Source of the DNA: Treponema succinifaciens DSM 2489
GTDB taxonomy: Bacteria; Spirochaetota; Spirochaetia; Treponematales; Treponemataceae
DNA length: 64,000 nucleotides
Direction: 5' to 3'
Assembly: GCF_000195275.1 (NCBI RefSeq)
Contig: NC_015385.1
Location: 2,310,501 to 2,374,500 of the forward strand
Shown here piece after piece: positions 8,302 through 16,910 of this stretch. The notes below the pieces were generated by a model. The model saw nothing but the letters and a program-made list of their open reading frames with translations. It was not told where the DNA came from and did not search any database. The translations under genes were made by a program, and so were the position numbers. Every line of letters starts with the position of its first letter. Positions within the stretch are counted from its first letter, which is position 1.

Positions 8302-8781
8302 TTATCCTGCGACTGCGTTTGCAGCTCCGACTCCCAGCAATGTCAAAACAAGCATAATCACGCCGGCAAGCAAAACGCCTCCCATAACGGCAAGAGATGT
8401 CTTTTTTCCGTCCAAGTCCAGAAGGCTAGCTGCAAGTGTTCCAGTCCAAGCACCAGTTCCCGGAAGCGGAATTCCTACAAAAAGAAAAAGCGCAAAGTAA
8501 AGTCCGCGTCCAGCCTTTGCCTGCATTTTTTCACCGGCAGAAGTTCCTCGCAATAAAAAGAAACGGCAGATTCCGCCCACAAGACGTTTATCCTGTCCCC
8601 ACTCCAAAAATTTTCTTGCAAACAAGAAAATAAAAGGAACAGGAATCATATTTCCAATTATGCTGACAACATAAGAAGAAATCACCGGCAATTTTAACGC
8701 CTGCGAAACAGGAATCGCACCCCTAAGTTCAATAAGCGGCACCATCGAAATAAAAAACACCCAAAGAAAATTTTTTAACAT
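8302..8781 (-). CDS. Small multidrug export (COG2426) membrane protein
   Basis: 159-aa inner-membrane protein with about four to five hydrophobic segments. The family signatures 'PLIELRGAIP' at residues 15-24 and 'GIPLPGTGAWTG' near 104-115 identify the Sm_multidrug_ex family (COG2426). The family name comes from an old annotation; its transport role is not firmly established. It stands alone between pta and the Pr6Pr-like gene, with its own start ATG at 8781. Confidence 0.85.
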   Translation of the reverse strand: MLKNFLWVFFISMVPLIELRGAIPVSQALKLPVISSYVVSIIGNMIPVPFIFLFARKFLEWGQDKRLVGGICRFFLLRGTSAGEKMQAKAGRGLYFALFLFVGIPLPGTGAWTGTLAASLLDLDGKKTSLAVMGGVLLAGVIMLVLTLLGVGAANAVAG

Positions 8782-8838
8782 AAACTCATTTTAGCATACA
8801 TAAGAAATCATTCGCAACTGCAACGCAAAATGCAACTT

Positions 8839-9471
8839 TCAAAATGATTTTTTTCTAGACGCTGCCCAGATTCCAACGCTCATCAAATAGTTTCCGCCGA
8901 TTACAACAAACGTCCATCCCACAGAAGCAAGAACGCTCTGCTCATAAACGTGAAGAAAAAAATACGGACCAACCAAAACACTGGCGATATTCAAGACAAA
9001 AAGAACAGCCGCATAAATCAGCGTGGGAACAATAGCGCAAACAGTATGCGAAAATTTCAGCGGAATTTCTTCAAAGCAAATGAAAGAAACCAATGCCAGA
9101 ACAGGACAAACAAAATGCATAAAAAGCCCTGAACCTTCAAGCATATAATGGCTGAAATTCTTCATTGTATATCCGCCGGCATTTGGAATGAGCAAGGCAA
9201 GGACAACTGTAATCGTGAGTGTTGTGCAGCAAACCGCAATGTAAGTAAATAATTTTACTGAATCAGAAATTTTTTTGCCTGAACATAAAAAGCGGATTTT
9301 ACAAAATGCCATAACAGCGCACGAAATCCCCAAAAGAATATTGCTGTCCTGTGTATAAAATTTAAAGAAACTAAATCCGCCATATTCAATTATGGACAGA
9401 ATCACAGCGGAAATTTCGAATGCGGTAATCAAAATATTCAGCGCAAGTGAAAAATAAATTTTCTTCTTCAT
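8839..9471 (-). CDS. Pr6Pr-like six-helix membrane protein
   Basis: 210-aa polytopic protein with six predicted membrane helices. 'FFKFYTQDSNILLGISC' (helix 2 entry) and 'HFVCPVLALVSFICFE' (central) resemble the Pr6Pr/DUF1600-like family, related in topology to eukaryotic AIG1/FAR-17a proteins. The function in bacteria is unknown. It reads toward the small multidrug export gene and lies upstream of lysS's 3' end in tandem on the minus strand, with 41 bases between. Confidence 0.65.
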   Translation of the reverse strand: MKKKIYFSLALNILITAFEISAVILSIIEYGGFSFFKFYTQDSNILLGISCAVMAFCKIRFLCSGKKISDSVKLFTYIAVCCTTLTITVVLALLIPNAGGYTMKNFSHYMLEGSGLFMHFVCPVLALVSFICFEEIPLKFSHTVCAIVPTLIYAAVLFVLNIASVLVGPYFFLHVYEQSVLASVGWTFVVIGGNYLMSVGIWAASRKKSF

Positions 9472-9512
9472 TTAAAAACCCAAGACAGCTAATTTATCGG
9501 GACAAACTTTTT

Positions 9513-11129
9513 TTAGTATACGCTCAGGATTTTCTGAAGTTTTTCTTTTCCGATAATCCTAAAGAAGCTTGCAAGGCGCGGTCCCTGATCTTTTCCAATC
9601 AAGGCATGATACAAAGCTGTAAACAATGCTTTTGACTCAAGTCCAAGTTCTGTCGCAATGTCGTACATCGCCTGCTGGCATTCCTTGTCAACCGCAAAAG
9701 TATCAAGGCGCGGAACAACTTCATCACGCACACGGCGCACAGCAGTCAGCATTTCACCCGAAATATCTTCAGCCTTAGAACCGTCTTCTCTTAAAGTGAA
9801 GCAGAAATCCGGAGCGCAGTCAGGAGCGCTTTCTTTTATCCAGTACCATGCGCAAACACAGCGGCGGCGCAAAGTTTCCTTCTGTTCTTCCTTTACATCT
9901 TTGAGAGAAGCAATAACAGCATCGATGTCGCCTGAATAAGTCTGAAGCAAAGTTGTAAGCAAGCGGAATCCAATCTGGTACGGCTGAACTTTCGGCATTC
10001 CGTTTTCAATCTGGCTAAGCTCGTAAATGCGTTTTTCCTTGAGGAACAAATCTTCGTTCTTTGCCTTGTCGATTCCCCAGGCGATTCTCTCTGTCTTGTC
10101 GTAAGCTTCGTATATTGTAACAACATCCAAATCAAAACTGATACTGAACTCGTGGTCAACTTTGTTCATGGCGAAAATGTAGCGCAAAACTTCCGGCTGA
10201 TAAACTTCAAGAGCGTCAACAAGAGAAATTACTTTTCCTTTTGAGGATGACATTTTTCCAGGAACGCCCTTGAGTTTTACAAAGTCGTACTTCATTGTAA
10301 CAGGAGCATCCCAACCGAAAACTTTTTTGCTTACAAGTTTTGCAGTGTCGTAGCTTCCGCCCGGAGAAATGTGGTCTTTTCCGCCCGGCTCGAATACAAC
10401 TTTTTCTTCGTTCCATCTCATAGGCCAGTCAACACGCCAGCCCAGCTTGAATTCTTTTGAAGTGCGAAGATCTCCTTTTTCTTCATGTCCGCAAGCCTTG
10501 CATTTATACGTAACGCCGTACTCACCGTCGTAACCAAGAATTTCTGTTTCGTCTTTATTGCATTTGCAGCAGAAAGCAGCTACTGGCCAGTAAACATCTT
10601 CCGGCTTCATTTTGTGCTGCTCATCGCGGTATTCGTTCAGGCATTCTTTTATAAGCTCACGGTTTTGCAACGCCTTTTTCATTCCCTCAGCGTAGCGGTT
10701 TGCACGATAACGGCTCGCCTGATACAAAAATTCTGGATGGATTCCAACACGCGGAAGCTGCGTTTCAATGTCAACTTCGTGATGGCGCGCATAGTTTTCG
10801 TCCCTTCCAAAAGTATCCGGAACCATTGTAATTGGATAGCGCAGATATTTTTCAAGAACTTCCGGCTGAGGCATATTGCCCGGAACTTTTCTGAAAACAT
10901 CGTAGTCGTCCCAGGAATAAATAAAACGCACATTCTTGCCCCGGTCGCGGAGGGCGCGCACAATCAAATCTACAGTAATAATTTCGCGGAAATTTCCAAT
11001 GTGAACTGTTCCGCTCGGTGTAATTCCAGAAGCGCAGGTGTAAAGGTCAAGGTCGCCTTTCTGCTTGATAATTCTTGAAGCCTGCTGGTCTGCCCAGTGG
11101 CAAAGTTCTTTTTCGTTTCTTTCTGACAT
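9513..11129 (-). CDS. lysS: Class I (archaeal-type) lysyl-tRNA synthetase
   Basis: Charges tRNA-Lys with lysine (EC 6.1.1.6). At 538 aa it is a class I synthetase: a HIGH-type motif in 'SGTVHIGNFREI' and a KMSKS-type motif 'KMSSSKGKV', with zinc-ligand cysteine pairs 'CCKCNKDE' and 'CKACGHE' between them. Most bacteria use an unrelated class II LysRS; the class I enzyme is typical of archaea, spirochaetes and alpha-proteobacteria, which supports the spirochaete assignment. The open frame begins at 11168, but the conserved N-terminus 'MSERNEKELCHWADQQA' starts at the ATG at 11129. Confidence 0.95.
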   Translation of the reverse strand: MSERNEKELCHWADQQASRIIKQKGDLDLYTCASGITPSGTVHIGNFREIITVDLIVRALRDRGKNVRFIYSWDDYDVFRKVPGNMPQPEVLEKYLRYPITMVPDTFGRDENYARHHEVDIETQLPRVGIHPEFLYQASRYRANRYAEGMKKALQNRELIKECLNEYRDEQHKMKPEDVYWPVAAFCCKCNKDETEILGYDGEYGVTYKCKACGHEEKGDLRTSKEFKLGWRVDWPMRWNEEKVVFEPGGKDHISPGGSYDTAKLVSKKVFGWDAPVTMKYDFVKLKGVPGKMSSSKGKVISLVDALEVYQPEVLRYIFAMNKVDHEFSISFDLDVVTIYEAYDKTERIAWGIDKAKNEDLFLKEKRIYELSQIENGMPKVQPYQIGFRLLTTLLQTYSGDIDAVIASLKDVKEEQKETLRRRCVCAWYWIKESAPDCAPDFCFTLREDGSKAEDISGEMLTAVRRVRDEVVPRLDTFAVDKECQQAMYDIATELGLESKALFTALYHALIGKDQGPRLASFFRIIGKEKLQKILSVY

Positions 11130-11342
11130 AATGCGGATTATTATATTGAAAACAAAGGCAATGTGCAACGCAAGTTTTTGGAGGGAGAAAAACCAACTAA
11201 TTCGTAAGCGAAGCGATTTTATCGCCGTTTTCTTTCCTCCATACCATCAATCTTTACTTGCGCCGCTTAAGGCTAGTGCCCTAATACCCCATTTATATGT
11301 TCGCTTCCACACTAGCGGCAAAAGCGTTATAATAGAAATATT

Positions 11343-13115
11343 ATGGAACACAATATGATTTTATCGGCGTCCGGTTGGAGAAAAGTTTTTGCAGAAAGCA
11401 TGGATGCGGAAGATACTTCGCCAAAAATCGGAGAAGCAAACAGTTTTCTCTGTCTTTTAATTGCAGAAACATTCGCTGAATATATAATTTCAAAGACGGG
11501 CAAAAAAGATCCGGCAGTTGTTGTGGCAACAGACACCCGCCCCACAGGAAAAGAAATCGCGCTCAATGTAATTCAAGGACTTTGCGCCTGCGGAATAAAA
11601 GTTGTTTTTCTTGGAACTGCCGCCGCCCCGGAAATCATGGCATATTCAAAAAAGCATGACGGATTCCTCTACATTTCAGCAAGCCACAATCCAATAGGAC
11701 ACAACGGAATAAAATTCGGTCTGAACAACGGAGGCGTTTTTGAAGCCGGGGAATCAAAAAAACTCGCGGAAAACTTTGCAGCAAAATGCAGTTCAGCCGG
11801 AGCAGAAGAACACGCGCTTTCACTTGCATTCAAGGCGCAAAAGACACAAGTTGAAAATGTGTACGCAAAATGCGCCAAGTATAAAAAAAAGTCTCTTGCC
11901 GCCTACGAAAAATTTATAAAGACCGTAATAGCCGGAAGTCCAAAAATTTTATTTCAGCATAAGCTGTTCAGCATTTTAAAAAAAGCAGCGCAGAAAAATC
12001 CACTTAGCATTGTGTGCGATATGAACGGTTCCGCCAGAGCAACTTCAATAGATAAAAAATTTATCCCGGAAAGCGGAATCGGTTTTATTCCATTCAATGA
12101 AGATAAAATTGTCCACGCAATAATTCCAGAGCCAGAAAATCTTGTGCATTGCGCGCAGAAAATCAATGAGCTTCAGAAAGAAGGAAACAAATCAGCCCTG
12201 CTTGGTTATATGCCGGACTGCGACGGCGACCGCGGAAACATTGTCTACTGGAACGGAAAAGAGGCAAAAACAGTGCCAGCACAAGAAGTGTTCGCGCTGT
12301 GTGTAATGTCGGAACTTGCATTTGAATACTGGAAAAATCCTGACGCTAAAAATCTTGCAGTAGCTGTAAACTGCCCTACTTCCATGAGAATTGACGAAAT
12401 CTGCGCCAGCCTGAATGCAAAACTATTCCGCGCGGAAGTTGGAGAAGCCAATGTAGTGAACCTTGCACGTGAAAAAAGAAGCGAAGGTTTCAACGTAAGA
12501 ATATTCGGGGAAGGAAGCAACGGCGGAAACATAACATACCCTTCTGCGGTAAGGGATCCAGTCGCTACAATCTTTGCGCTTGTAAAGCTTCTTGCGCTGC
12601 GGGACACAAAAAACAAGATTGGATTGTTCCATTTGTGGTGCAAGATGTCCGGCCAAGAAAAAAAATACAAAGACAACTTTACACTCGATGACGTTATTTC
12701 AACACTGCCCGAATACACAACAACTGGCGTAAGCGAAAGCCGCGCAGTTCTTCAAGTAAAAATGCAAGACAAAGGCAAGCTAAAGGAAAATTTCAAAAAA
12801 GAATTCATTTCGTCTTGGGAAGAAAAAAAAGAGCAGCTCAAAAATGAATACGGAATCGCAAGCTACGAAGCATTCACGACAAACGGCACAAAAGAAACTG
12901 CAGCCGATCAAAACTGGAACAACGCAAACGGCGGACTTAAAGTAAAATTTATGGACAGTGAAAATCAGCCAGTCGCATTTATCTGGATGCGTCCAAGCGG
13001 AACAGAGCCAGTCTTTAGAATTATGTGCGATGTAAAAGGAAACGGGACGCAAGAAGAAAAAGCCCTGCTCGAATGGGAAACAGAGCTTCTGCAAAAAGCG
13101 GACATTGAATCTTAA
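11343..13115 (+). CDS. Phosphohexomutase (phosphoglucomutase/phosphomannomutase family)
   Basis: 590-aa alpha-D-phosphohexomutase interconverting hexose 1- and 6-phosphates. All four active-site loops are present: the phosphoserine loop 'ISASHNPIG', metal loop 'DCDGDRG', sugar-specificity loop 'GEGSNGG' and phosphate-binding loop 'RPSGTEP'. It is longer than typical PGM (about 460-550 aa), with inserts around residues 150-210 and 410-500, as seen in spirochaetal members; glucose versus mannose preference cannot be decided. The start is uncertain: ATG at 11343 lacks a clear ribosome site, and a second ATG at 11355 has a GGA upstream. A -10-like TATAAT lies at about 11329. Confidence 0.88.
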   Translation: MEHNMILSASGWRKVFAESMDAEDTSPKIGEANSFLCLLIAETFAEYIISKTGKKDPAVVVATDTRPTGKEIALNVIQGLCACGIKVVFLGTAAAPEIMAYSKKHDGFLYISASHNPIGHNGIKFGLNNGGVFEAGESKKLAENFAAKCSSAGAEEHALSLAFKAQKTQVENVYAKCAKYKKKSLAAYEKFIKTVIAGSPKILFQHKLFSILKKAAQKNPLSIVCDMNGSARATSIDKKFIPESGIGFIPFNEDKIVHAIIPEPENLVHCAQKINELQKEGNKSALLGYMPDCDGDRGNIVYWNGKEAKTVPAQEVFALCVMSELAFEYWKNPDAKNLAVAVNCPTSMRIDEICASLNAKLFRAEVGEANVVNLAREKRSEGFNVRIFGEGSNGGNITYPSAVRDPVATIFALVKLLALRDTKNKIGLFHLWCKMSGQEKKYKDNFTLDDVISTLPEYTTTGVSESRAVLQVKMQDKGKLKENFKKEFISSWEEKKEQLKNEYGIASYEAFTTNGTKETAADQNWNNANGGLKVKFMDSENQPVAFIWMRPSGTEPVFRIMCDVKGNGTQEEKALLEWETELLQKADIES

Positions 13116-13118
13116 AAA

Positions 13119-13958
13119 TTACAAAACATATTTTTCTATAAAGTCGCCAACGCCGCTTGAATCGTTATCTTTTTCAGTGATAAAGTCAGCGGCGTTTTTT
13201 ATGTAGTCAATTCCATTGCTCATGCACACGCCGTAGCCGCATTTTGCAATCATGCTTTCATCGTTCATGCTGTCTCCGAATCCCATTGTAGATGAGCGTG
13301 GAATTCCAATGTAGTCAGCAAGCCAGTTGATGGATTCTCCTTTTCCGCAGTTCGGCGGAAGGATTTCAAGAAAGTACGGTTTGCTTGTAAAAATAACGGC
13401 AGAATCTCCAAGTTCATCTTTAAGTTTTTTTTGCAGCACTTGAAGAGTTTCAGGCTCGCCCGGAACAAGCATTTTGGGAAATTTTTTTTCACGCAGGAAA
13501 GTTTCATAGTCGTCTATAACTTTGCCTTTCAAACCGCACATATCAACATCCTTGCGCGTCCAGGGAGTCTCTTCAGCATAGAAAATTGTGTCCGGTGAAT
13601 AAACTTCACTTCTAAGCCCCATTTTTTCAGCTTCGGAATTAGCCTTTAAAAGAACAGAAGAATCAACGCTGCAAGTGTAAATCTGCTTGCGCTCGTGCAT
13701 ATCAAAAACACTGCATCCGTTTATTGCAATTATGAATTTCCCAAACTCGCTGCCCGCAATGTCCATTCTGCGCACAAAAGGCAGAATTCCATCTTCCGCA
13801 CGCCCAGAGCAAAGCACAACATAAATTCCGCGCCGAACACATTCCTGAAGCACCTGCACATTTTTATCACTGATTTTCCGATTTGAATCCAAAAGAGTAT
13901 CGTCCAAGTCAAGCGCAATAAGCCTTACATCAAGAGCGTAAGAAGGAAGCTTTGCCAT
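13119..13958 (-). CDS. HAD-family (Cof-type) phosphatase
   Basis: 279-aa haloacid-dehalogenase phosphohydrolase of the IIB (Cof) subclass. Motif I is 'ALDLDDTLLDS' with the nucleophile Asp, motif II 'VLCSGR', a K in the C2 cap region as motif III, and motif IV 'GFGDSMNDESM'. Such enzymes dephosphorylate sugar phosphates, flavin or pyridoxal phosphate; the substrate is unknown. The start is taken at 13958 (GAGG seven bases upstream), since the 19-residue extension to 14015 looks non-coding. It is convergent with the phosphohexomutase gene, with only 3 bases between. Confidence 0.9.
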   Translation of the reverse strand: MAKLPSYALDVRLIALDLDDTLLDSNRKISDKNVQVLQECVRRGIYVVLCSGRAEDGILPFVRRMDIAGSEFGKFIIAINGCSVFDMHERKQIYTCSVDSSVLLKANSEAEKMGLRSEVYSPDTIFYAEETPWTRKDVDMCGLKGKVIDDYETFLREKKFPKMLVPGEPETLQVLQKKLKDELGDSAVIFTSKPYFLEILPPNCGKGESINWLADYIGIPRSSTMGFGDSMNDESMIAKCGYGVCMSNGIDYIKNAADFITEKDNDSSGVGDFIEKYVL

Positions 13959-14035
13959 ATAAACCTCGCATAAAAAATCTTGGCAGATTATAAACCAGCC
14001 ACAAAGTTGTTTCAATGGGATTTATAAAGACAGCT

Positions 14036-15817
14036 TTAATGTTTGCCAAGTTCTAAAAGATATTCCTCCACATTCCTATACAAAATTCCCTCTTCTGTTT
14101 CTGAGTTTTTTCCTCTATATAAAACTACCTTACTCAAAATTTTACCATAGCGAAATTCTGTCTGTTCACATTTTCTTGTATCGACAAGATGATGGTACTG
14201 CTCTTTGGAAATTTCTTTGCTGTGCTTAATCTCATATATTTTACAGTTAACATTTTCAGAATCATATACAACCATATCAAATTCACCTACAGCGAATTTA
14301 AGTTTAAATATATCCTTTTCAGGATTAGCTTTTTTAGTTTCCAGCAAAACAATTTCCTCAAGAATACGACCTTTTACATCATCAAGAATTTTATCTGTAA
14401 TTCTTTTTCTATCAATTGCGGAAATATTTTTAAAAATGTCATCCATCATAAGGCTTTTTATAAGAGATTCCGCCTGCGAATAACGCAAGCCTGGCTGAGT
14501 AAAAACAGTAAAAAAAACTCTATTATTCAAATCAGTCATAGAAACAACAGGAATATCACAAGTCAAATCTAGCATATCCAAGTATTCTTTAATTTCCTTG
14601 CGATGAACATCCTTGATTTCTACAGTCTGATTCTGTTTATTTAAAATCTCCAAAGCCTTCATAAGATTTTTTAAGAACTTCGGTTTATTAACAGTATCAA
14701 GAATATCTGTAGGATTATTTCTATCATTACGAACATTTCTTTGCGCCAAGCCAAAATCATGGGATTTAAAATCGCGCGTCAAAACATCAATAGTAAAACG
14801 ATGATTCATATCTTCTACAATTCTGTTGATTACATTTGTCAGTTCATGTTTTTCATATAGTTCATAGAGATTTCTAAAATGATCTTCATATTGATAATTC
14901 TTAAGCGAATGCTGTATGTTTCTGGCAATTGCAGTATTCACATATTCATCGGTACTCTGCTTTGTACCAAAAATTAAATTATTATAATTTTCACCGCTGC
15001 GGCTCATCGTTCCGCCATATTTAATATATTCATCAATACTTTGAATTCCAAGAACATCATAAAACTCCCGAAACGGAATAAATGTTGTATGCAAAAGAAT
15101 GCATCGATCATAAAGCTGCTCATCTTCAGAAAAAATAAAACCAAGAGAATCTGTTCCAGAAAGAACTATCTTCATTCCGCTAGTAGCAAAAACATCAGAA
15201 AAAAGAGCAGCTCCATCAATAAAATCATCCATCAGTGTAACTTCATCAATAAAGACATATTTATAGCCTTTAGCTTCCAGCACTTTTAAATCCTTGTTTA
15301 CATCAGAAAGCGTATTATTTGAATTTATCTGAATAAAAACTGATTTAGAAAAATTACTTTCCAGCATATTATAAATAATCTGACGGACTAAAGTAGTTTT
15401 TCCAGTTCTTCGCAGACCATAAAGAATAAATACCTTATCATGCGTTTCATTATATATAAAATTTTTTATAACTTCATATATATAACGTTTTTTATAAGAA
15501 CTTACAGATGCCGCAAAAATTTTTAGAGATTCTCCAATTCTGACATCACAGTTATAGGCATTAACTTTTTTAATCATTGCTGAAGAAACAGGAATTTTAG
15601 AATTCCTCATCTCCTTTAATTTTTCCTGCAAAAATTTTCTCTCTTCTATTTGAGCTTTTAAAAGCTCAGCTTCTTTTTCTTTTACAGTCCGCGAAAACTG
15701 CCTGCCGTTTTCTGTCCATTGATAATAAAGATATTTTTTTCCTTTTATCGTTTTTGCCGTAATTCCGCCAGCTGGAAGAGATTCCATTTTTTTCCTAAGT
15801 TCTTCTATGTCATTCAT
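14036..15817 (-). CDS. AAA/ArsA-like ATPase with a DUF4143-type nuclease-fold C-terminus
   Basis: 593-aa protein of the AAA_14/DUF4143 'archaeal ATPase' group, very common in anaerobes. Residues about 15-75 form an N-terminal region ('GKKYLYYQWTENGRQFSR', then a charged helix). Walker A 'GLRRTGKTT' is at 134-142 and Walker B 'YKYVFIDEVTLMDDF' near 185-200. The C-terminal 'FKLKFAVGEFDMVVYD' and 'CKIYEIKHSKE' (about 520-555) form a degenerate PD-(D/E)XK-like pattern. The role is unknown; defence, transport of conflict elements and regulation have all been proposed for relatives. A perfect 16-bp inverted repeat lies just upstream and may be its operator. Confidence 0.8.
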   Translation of the reverse strand: MNDIEELRKKMESLPAGGITAKTIKGKKYLYYQWTENGRQFSRTVKEKEAELLKAQIEERKFLQEKLKEMRNSKIPVSSAMIKKVNAYNCDVRIGESLKIFAASVSSYKKRYIYEVIKNFIYNETHDKVFILYGLRRTGKTTLVRQIIYNMLESNFSKSVFIQINSNNTLSDVNKDLKVLEAKGYKYVFIDEVTLMDDFIDGAALFSDVFATSGMKIVLSGTDSLGFIFSEDEQLYDRCILLHTTFIPFREFYDVLGIQSIDEYIKYGGTMSRSGENYNNLIFGTKQSTDEYVNTAIARNIQHSLKNYQYEDHFRNLYELYEKHELTNVINRIVEDMNHRFTIDVLTRDFKSHDFGLAQRNVRNDRNNPTDILDTVNKPKFLKNLMKALEILNKQNQTVEIKDVHRKEIKEYLDMLDLTCDIPVVSMTDLNNRVFFTVFTQPGLRYSQAESLIKSLMMDDIFKNISAIDRKRITDKILDDVKGRILEEIVLLETKKANPEKDIFKLKFAVGEFDMVVYDSENVNCKIYEIKHSKEISKEQYHHLVDTRKCEQTEFRYGKILSKVVLYRGKNSETEEGILYRNVEEYLLELGKH

Positions 15818-15826
15818 GCTTCAATA

Positions 15827-15866
15827 TTAACTTAATTAACTTACTTTAACAAGTTAATTAAGTTAA
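15827..15866. promoter_or_regulatory. Perfect 16-bp inverted repeat (putative operator)
   Basis: TTAACTTAATTAACTT (15827-15842) and its exact reverse complement (15851-15866) are separated by 8 bases. It lies between the AAA ATPase start (15817) and the divergent lipoprotein promoter, where a dimeric regulator could control one or both genes. Confidence 0.5.
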
Positions 15867-15907
15867 CTTGTGCAATAAATAAAATCTCTAAAAAGCAAAC
15901 AAATCTC

Positions 15908-15937
15908 TTGACAAAGTGCCGGGGGGGGGTAAGACAG
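15908..15937 (+). promoter_or_regulatory. Promoter with a poly-G(9) spacer, possibly phase-variable
   Basis: A consensus -35 TTGACA (15908-15913) is followed by a spacer containing nine consecutive G's (15921-15929) and a weak -10-like TAAGAC near 15930. The lipoprotein gene begins 36 bases after the tract. Length changes in the G tract would alter promoter spacing, as established for poly-G tracts upstream of tpr genes in T. pallidum. Confidence 0.5.
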
Positions 15938-15965
15938 AGCAACAAAATTAACAAGGAGTTATTTT

Positions 15966-16658
15966 ATGAAAACTTTGAAAAAACTTATTATTATTTTTAC
16001 AAGCATGTTTATGCTGGCTGCATTGTTAAGCTGCGATGACGGAGGATGTGTAGAATCTCAAGCAGGAGAAGTTTCACCCAAATCTGAATGGCACATTATT
16101 CATCTTAGTGATGTTTCATTAGGTTGTGAATATAAAATTGAATTAGCTGAAAATTTAAAGACCGAATACAATTCACTAAATATAAACAATATTTCTGGAG
16201 TATTGCCCAACAAATATAAATTTTTTTACACTTCTGAAGATATAAAAAAAATGACAGATGCTGGATACGATTGCCATTATGGTTTTGCAATGACATCAGC
16301 AGAACTAAAAGAAAGTTTTCAATATTCTAATTCCGATGATCTTTATTTAAATGATGTTTTCAAAACACCAGAGAAAGATGTTAAAATCTATTACGGAATA
16401 TATAAGCTAAGCGATGATATAAAAGAAATTCAAGGTGTGATTTTAACAGAAGAAACGAGGACTCCAGCGCAATTCAGTCAAGAGAAAAAAATTAGTAATA
16501 CTACGTATAATACCAATATTGATAATGCGATATATGAATTTAAAGGACATCTTACAGTCACAACGGTAATAGAAACACAAGATATAGATACAGCTTCAGA
16601 GAAACGAACCTGTTATCCTGGCACAATAACAATTACATCTATAGTTCCAAAAAACTAA
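15966..16658 (+). CDS. Lipoprotein of unknown function
   Basis: 230-aa exported lipoprotein. The N-terminal signal 'MKTLKKLIIIFTSMFMLAALLSC' has a lipobox ending at Cys23, so the mature protein should be lipid-anchored. The body is rich in charged and aromatic residues with no domain I recognise. AAGGAG stands eight bases before the ATG. The G9 tract in the upstream promoter suggests switchable expression, typical for surface-exposed proteins. A 39-aa gene follows within 60 bases and may be co-transcribed. Confidence 0.75.
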   Translation: MKTLKKLIIIFTSMFMLAALLSCDDGGCVESQAGEVSPKSEWHIIHLSDVSLGCEYKIELAENLKTEYNSLNINNISGVLPNKYKFFYTSEDIKKMTDAGYDCHYGFAMTSAELKESFQYSNSDDLYLNDVFKTPEKDVKIYYGIYKLSDDIKEIQGVILTEETRTPAQFSQEKKISNTTYNTNIDNAIYEFKGHLTVTTVIETQDIDTASEKRTCYPGTITITSIVPKN

Positions 16659-16718
16659 TAAAAATATTCAAAAACAAAAATATACAACTACTGAAATTCA
16701 TTTTAAAGGAGCATACAA

Positions 16719-16838
16719 ATGGGAAAGACAACTGTAAAACCAGGCAACAGCCACGCAGGTGAAGGCGGAAGAATGCCTTCAACAACAGGAAACCCAAGCG
16801 GTGGAAGTCGCGGCAACAATCCGCCTAGTAATAAGTAG
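16719..16838 (+). CDS. Small Gly/Pro/Ser/Asn-rich protein (39 aa)
   Basis: Short gene with a strong ribosome site (AAAGGAG eight bases before ATG) and an intrinsic terminator 26 bases after the stop. The product begins 'MGKTTVKPGNSHAGEGG' and ends 'GNNPPSNK': basic, disordered and without a membrane segment. I do not recognise it. The clean initiation and termination signals argue that it is a real gene; it could be the last gene of the lipoprotein transcript. Confidence 0.6.
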   Translation: MGKTTVKPGNSHAGEGGRMPSTTGNPSGGSRGNNPPSNK

Positions 16839-16863
16839 CATCACATTGGTTTTATGGCACAAA

Positions 16864-16898
16864 AAAAAAGGATGTCCAGTCGGGCATCCTTTTTTTTT
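16864..16898. terminator. Bidirectional terminator
   Basis: Stem AAAGGATG / CATCCTTT with a 10-nt loop, flanked by A's on one side and nine T's on the other. It serves the small ORF on the plus strand and ettA on the minus strand. Confidence 0.85.
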
Positions 16899-16910
16899 AC
16901 AGTTGTACGC

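Noticed and set aside
11199-11320. Possible dispersed repeat or small gene upstream of the phosphohexomutase
   Set aside because: There is no inverted repeat, no second copy in the window and no ribosome site.
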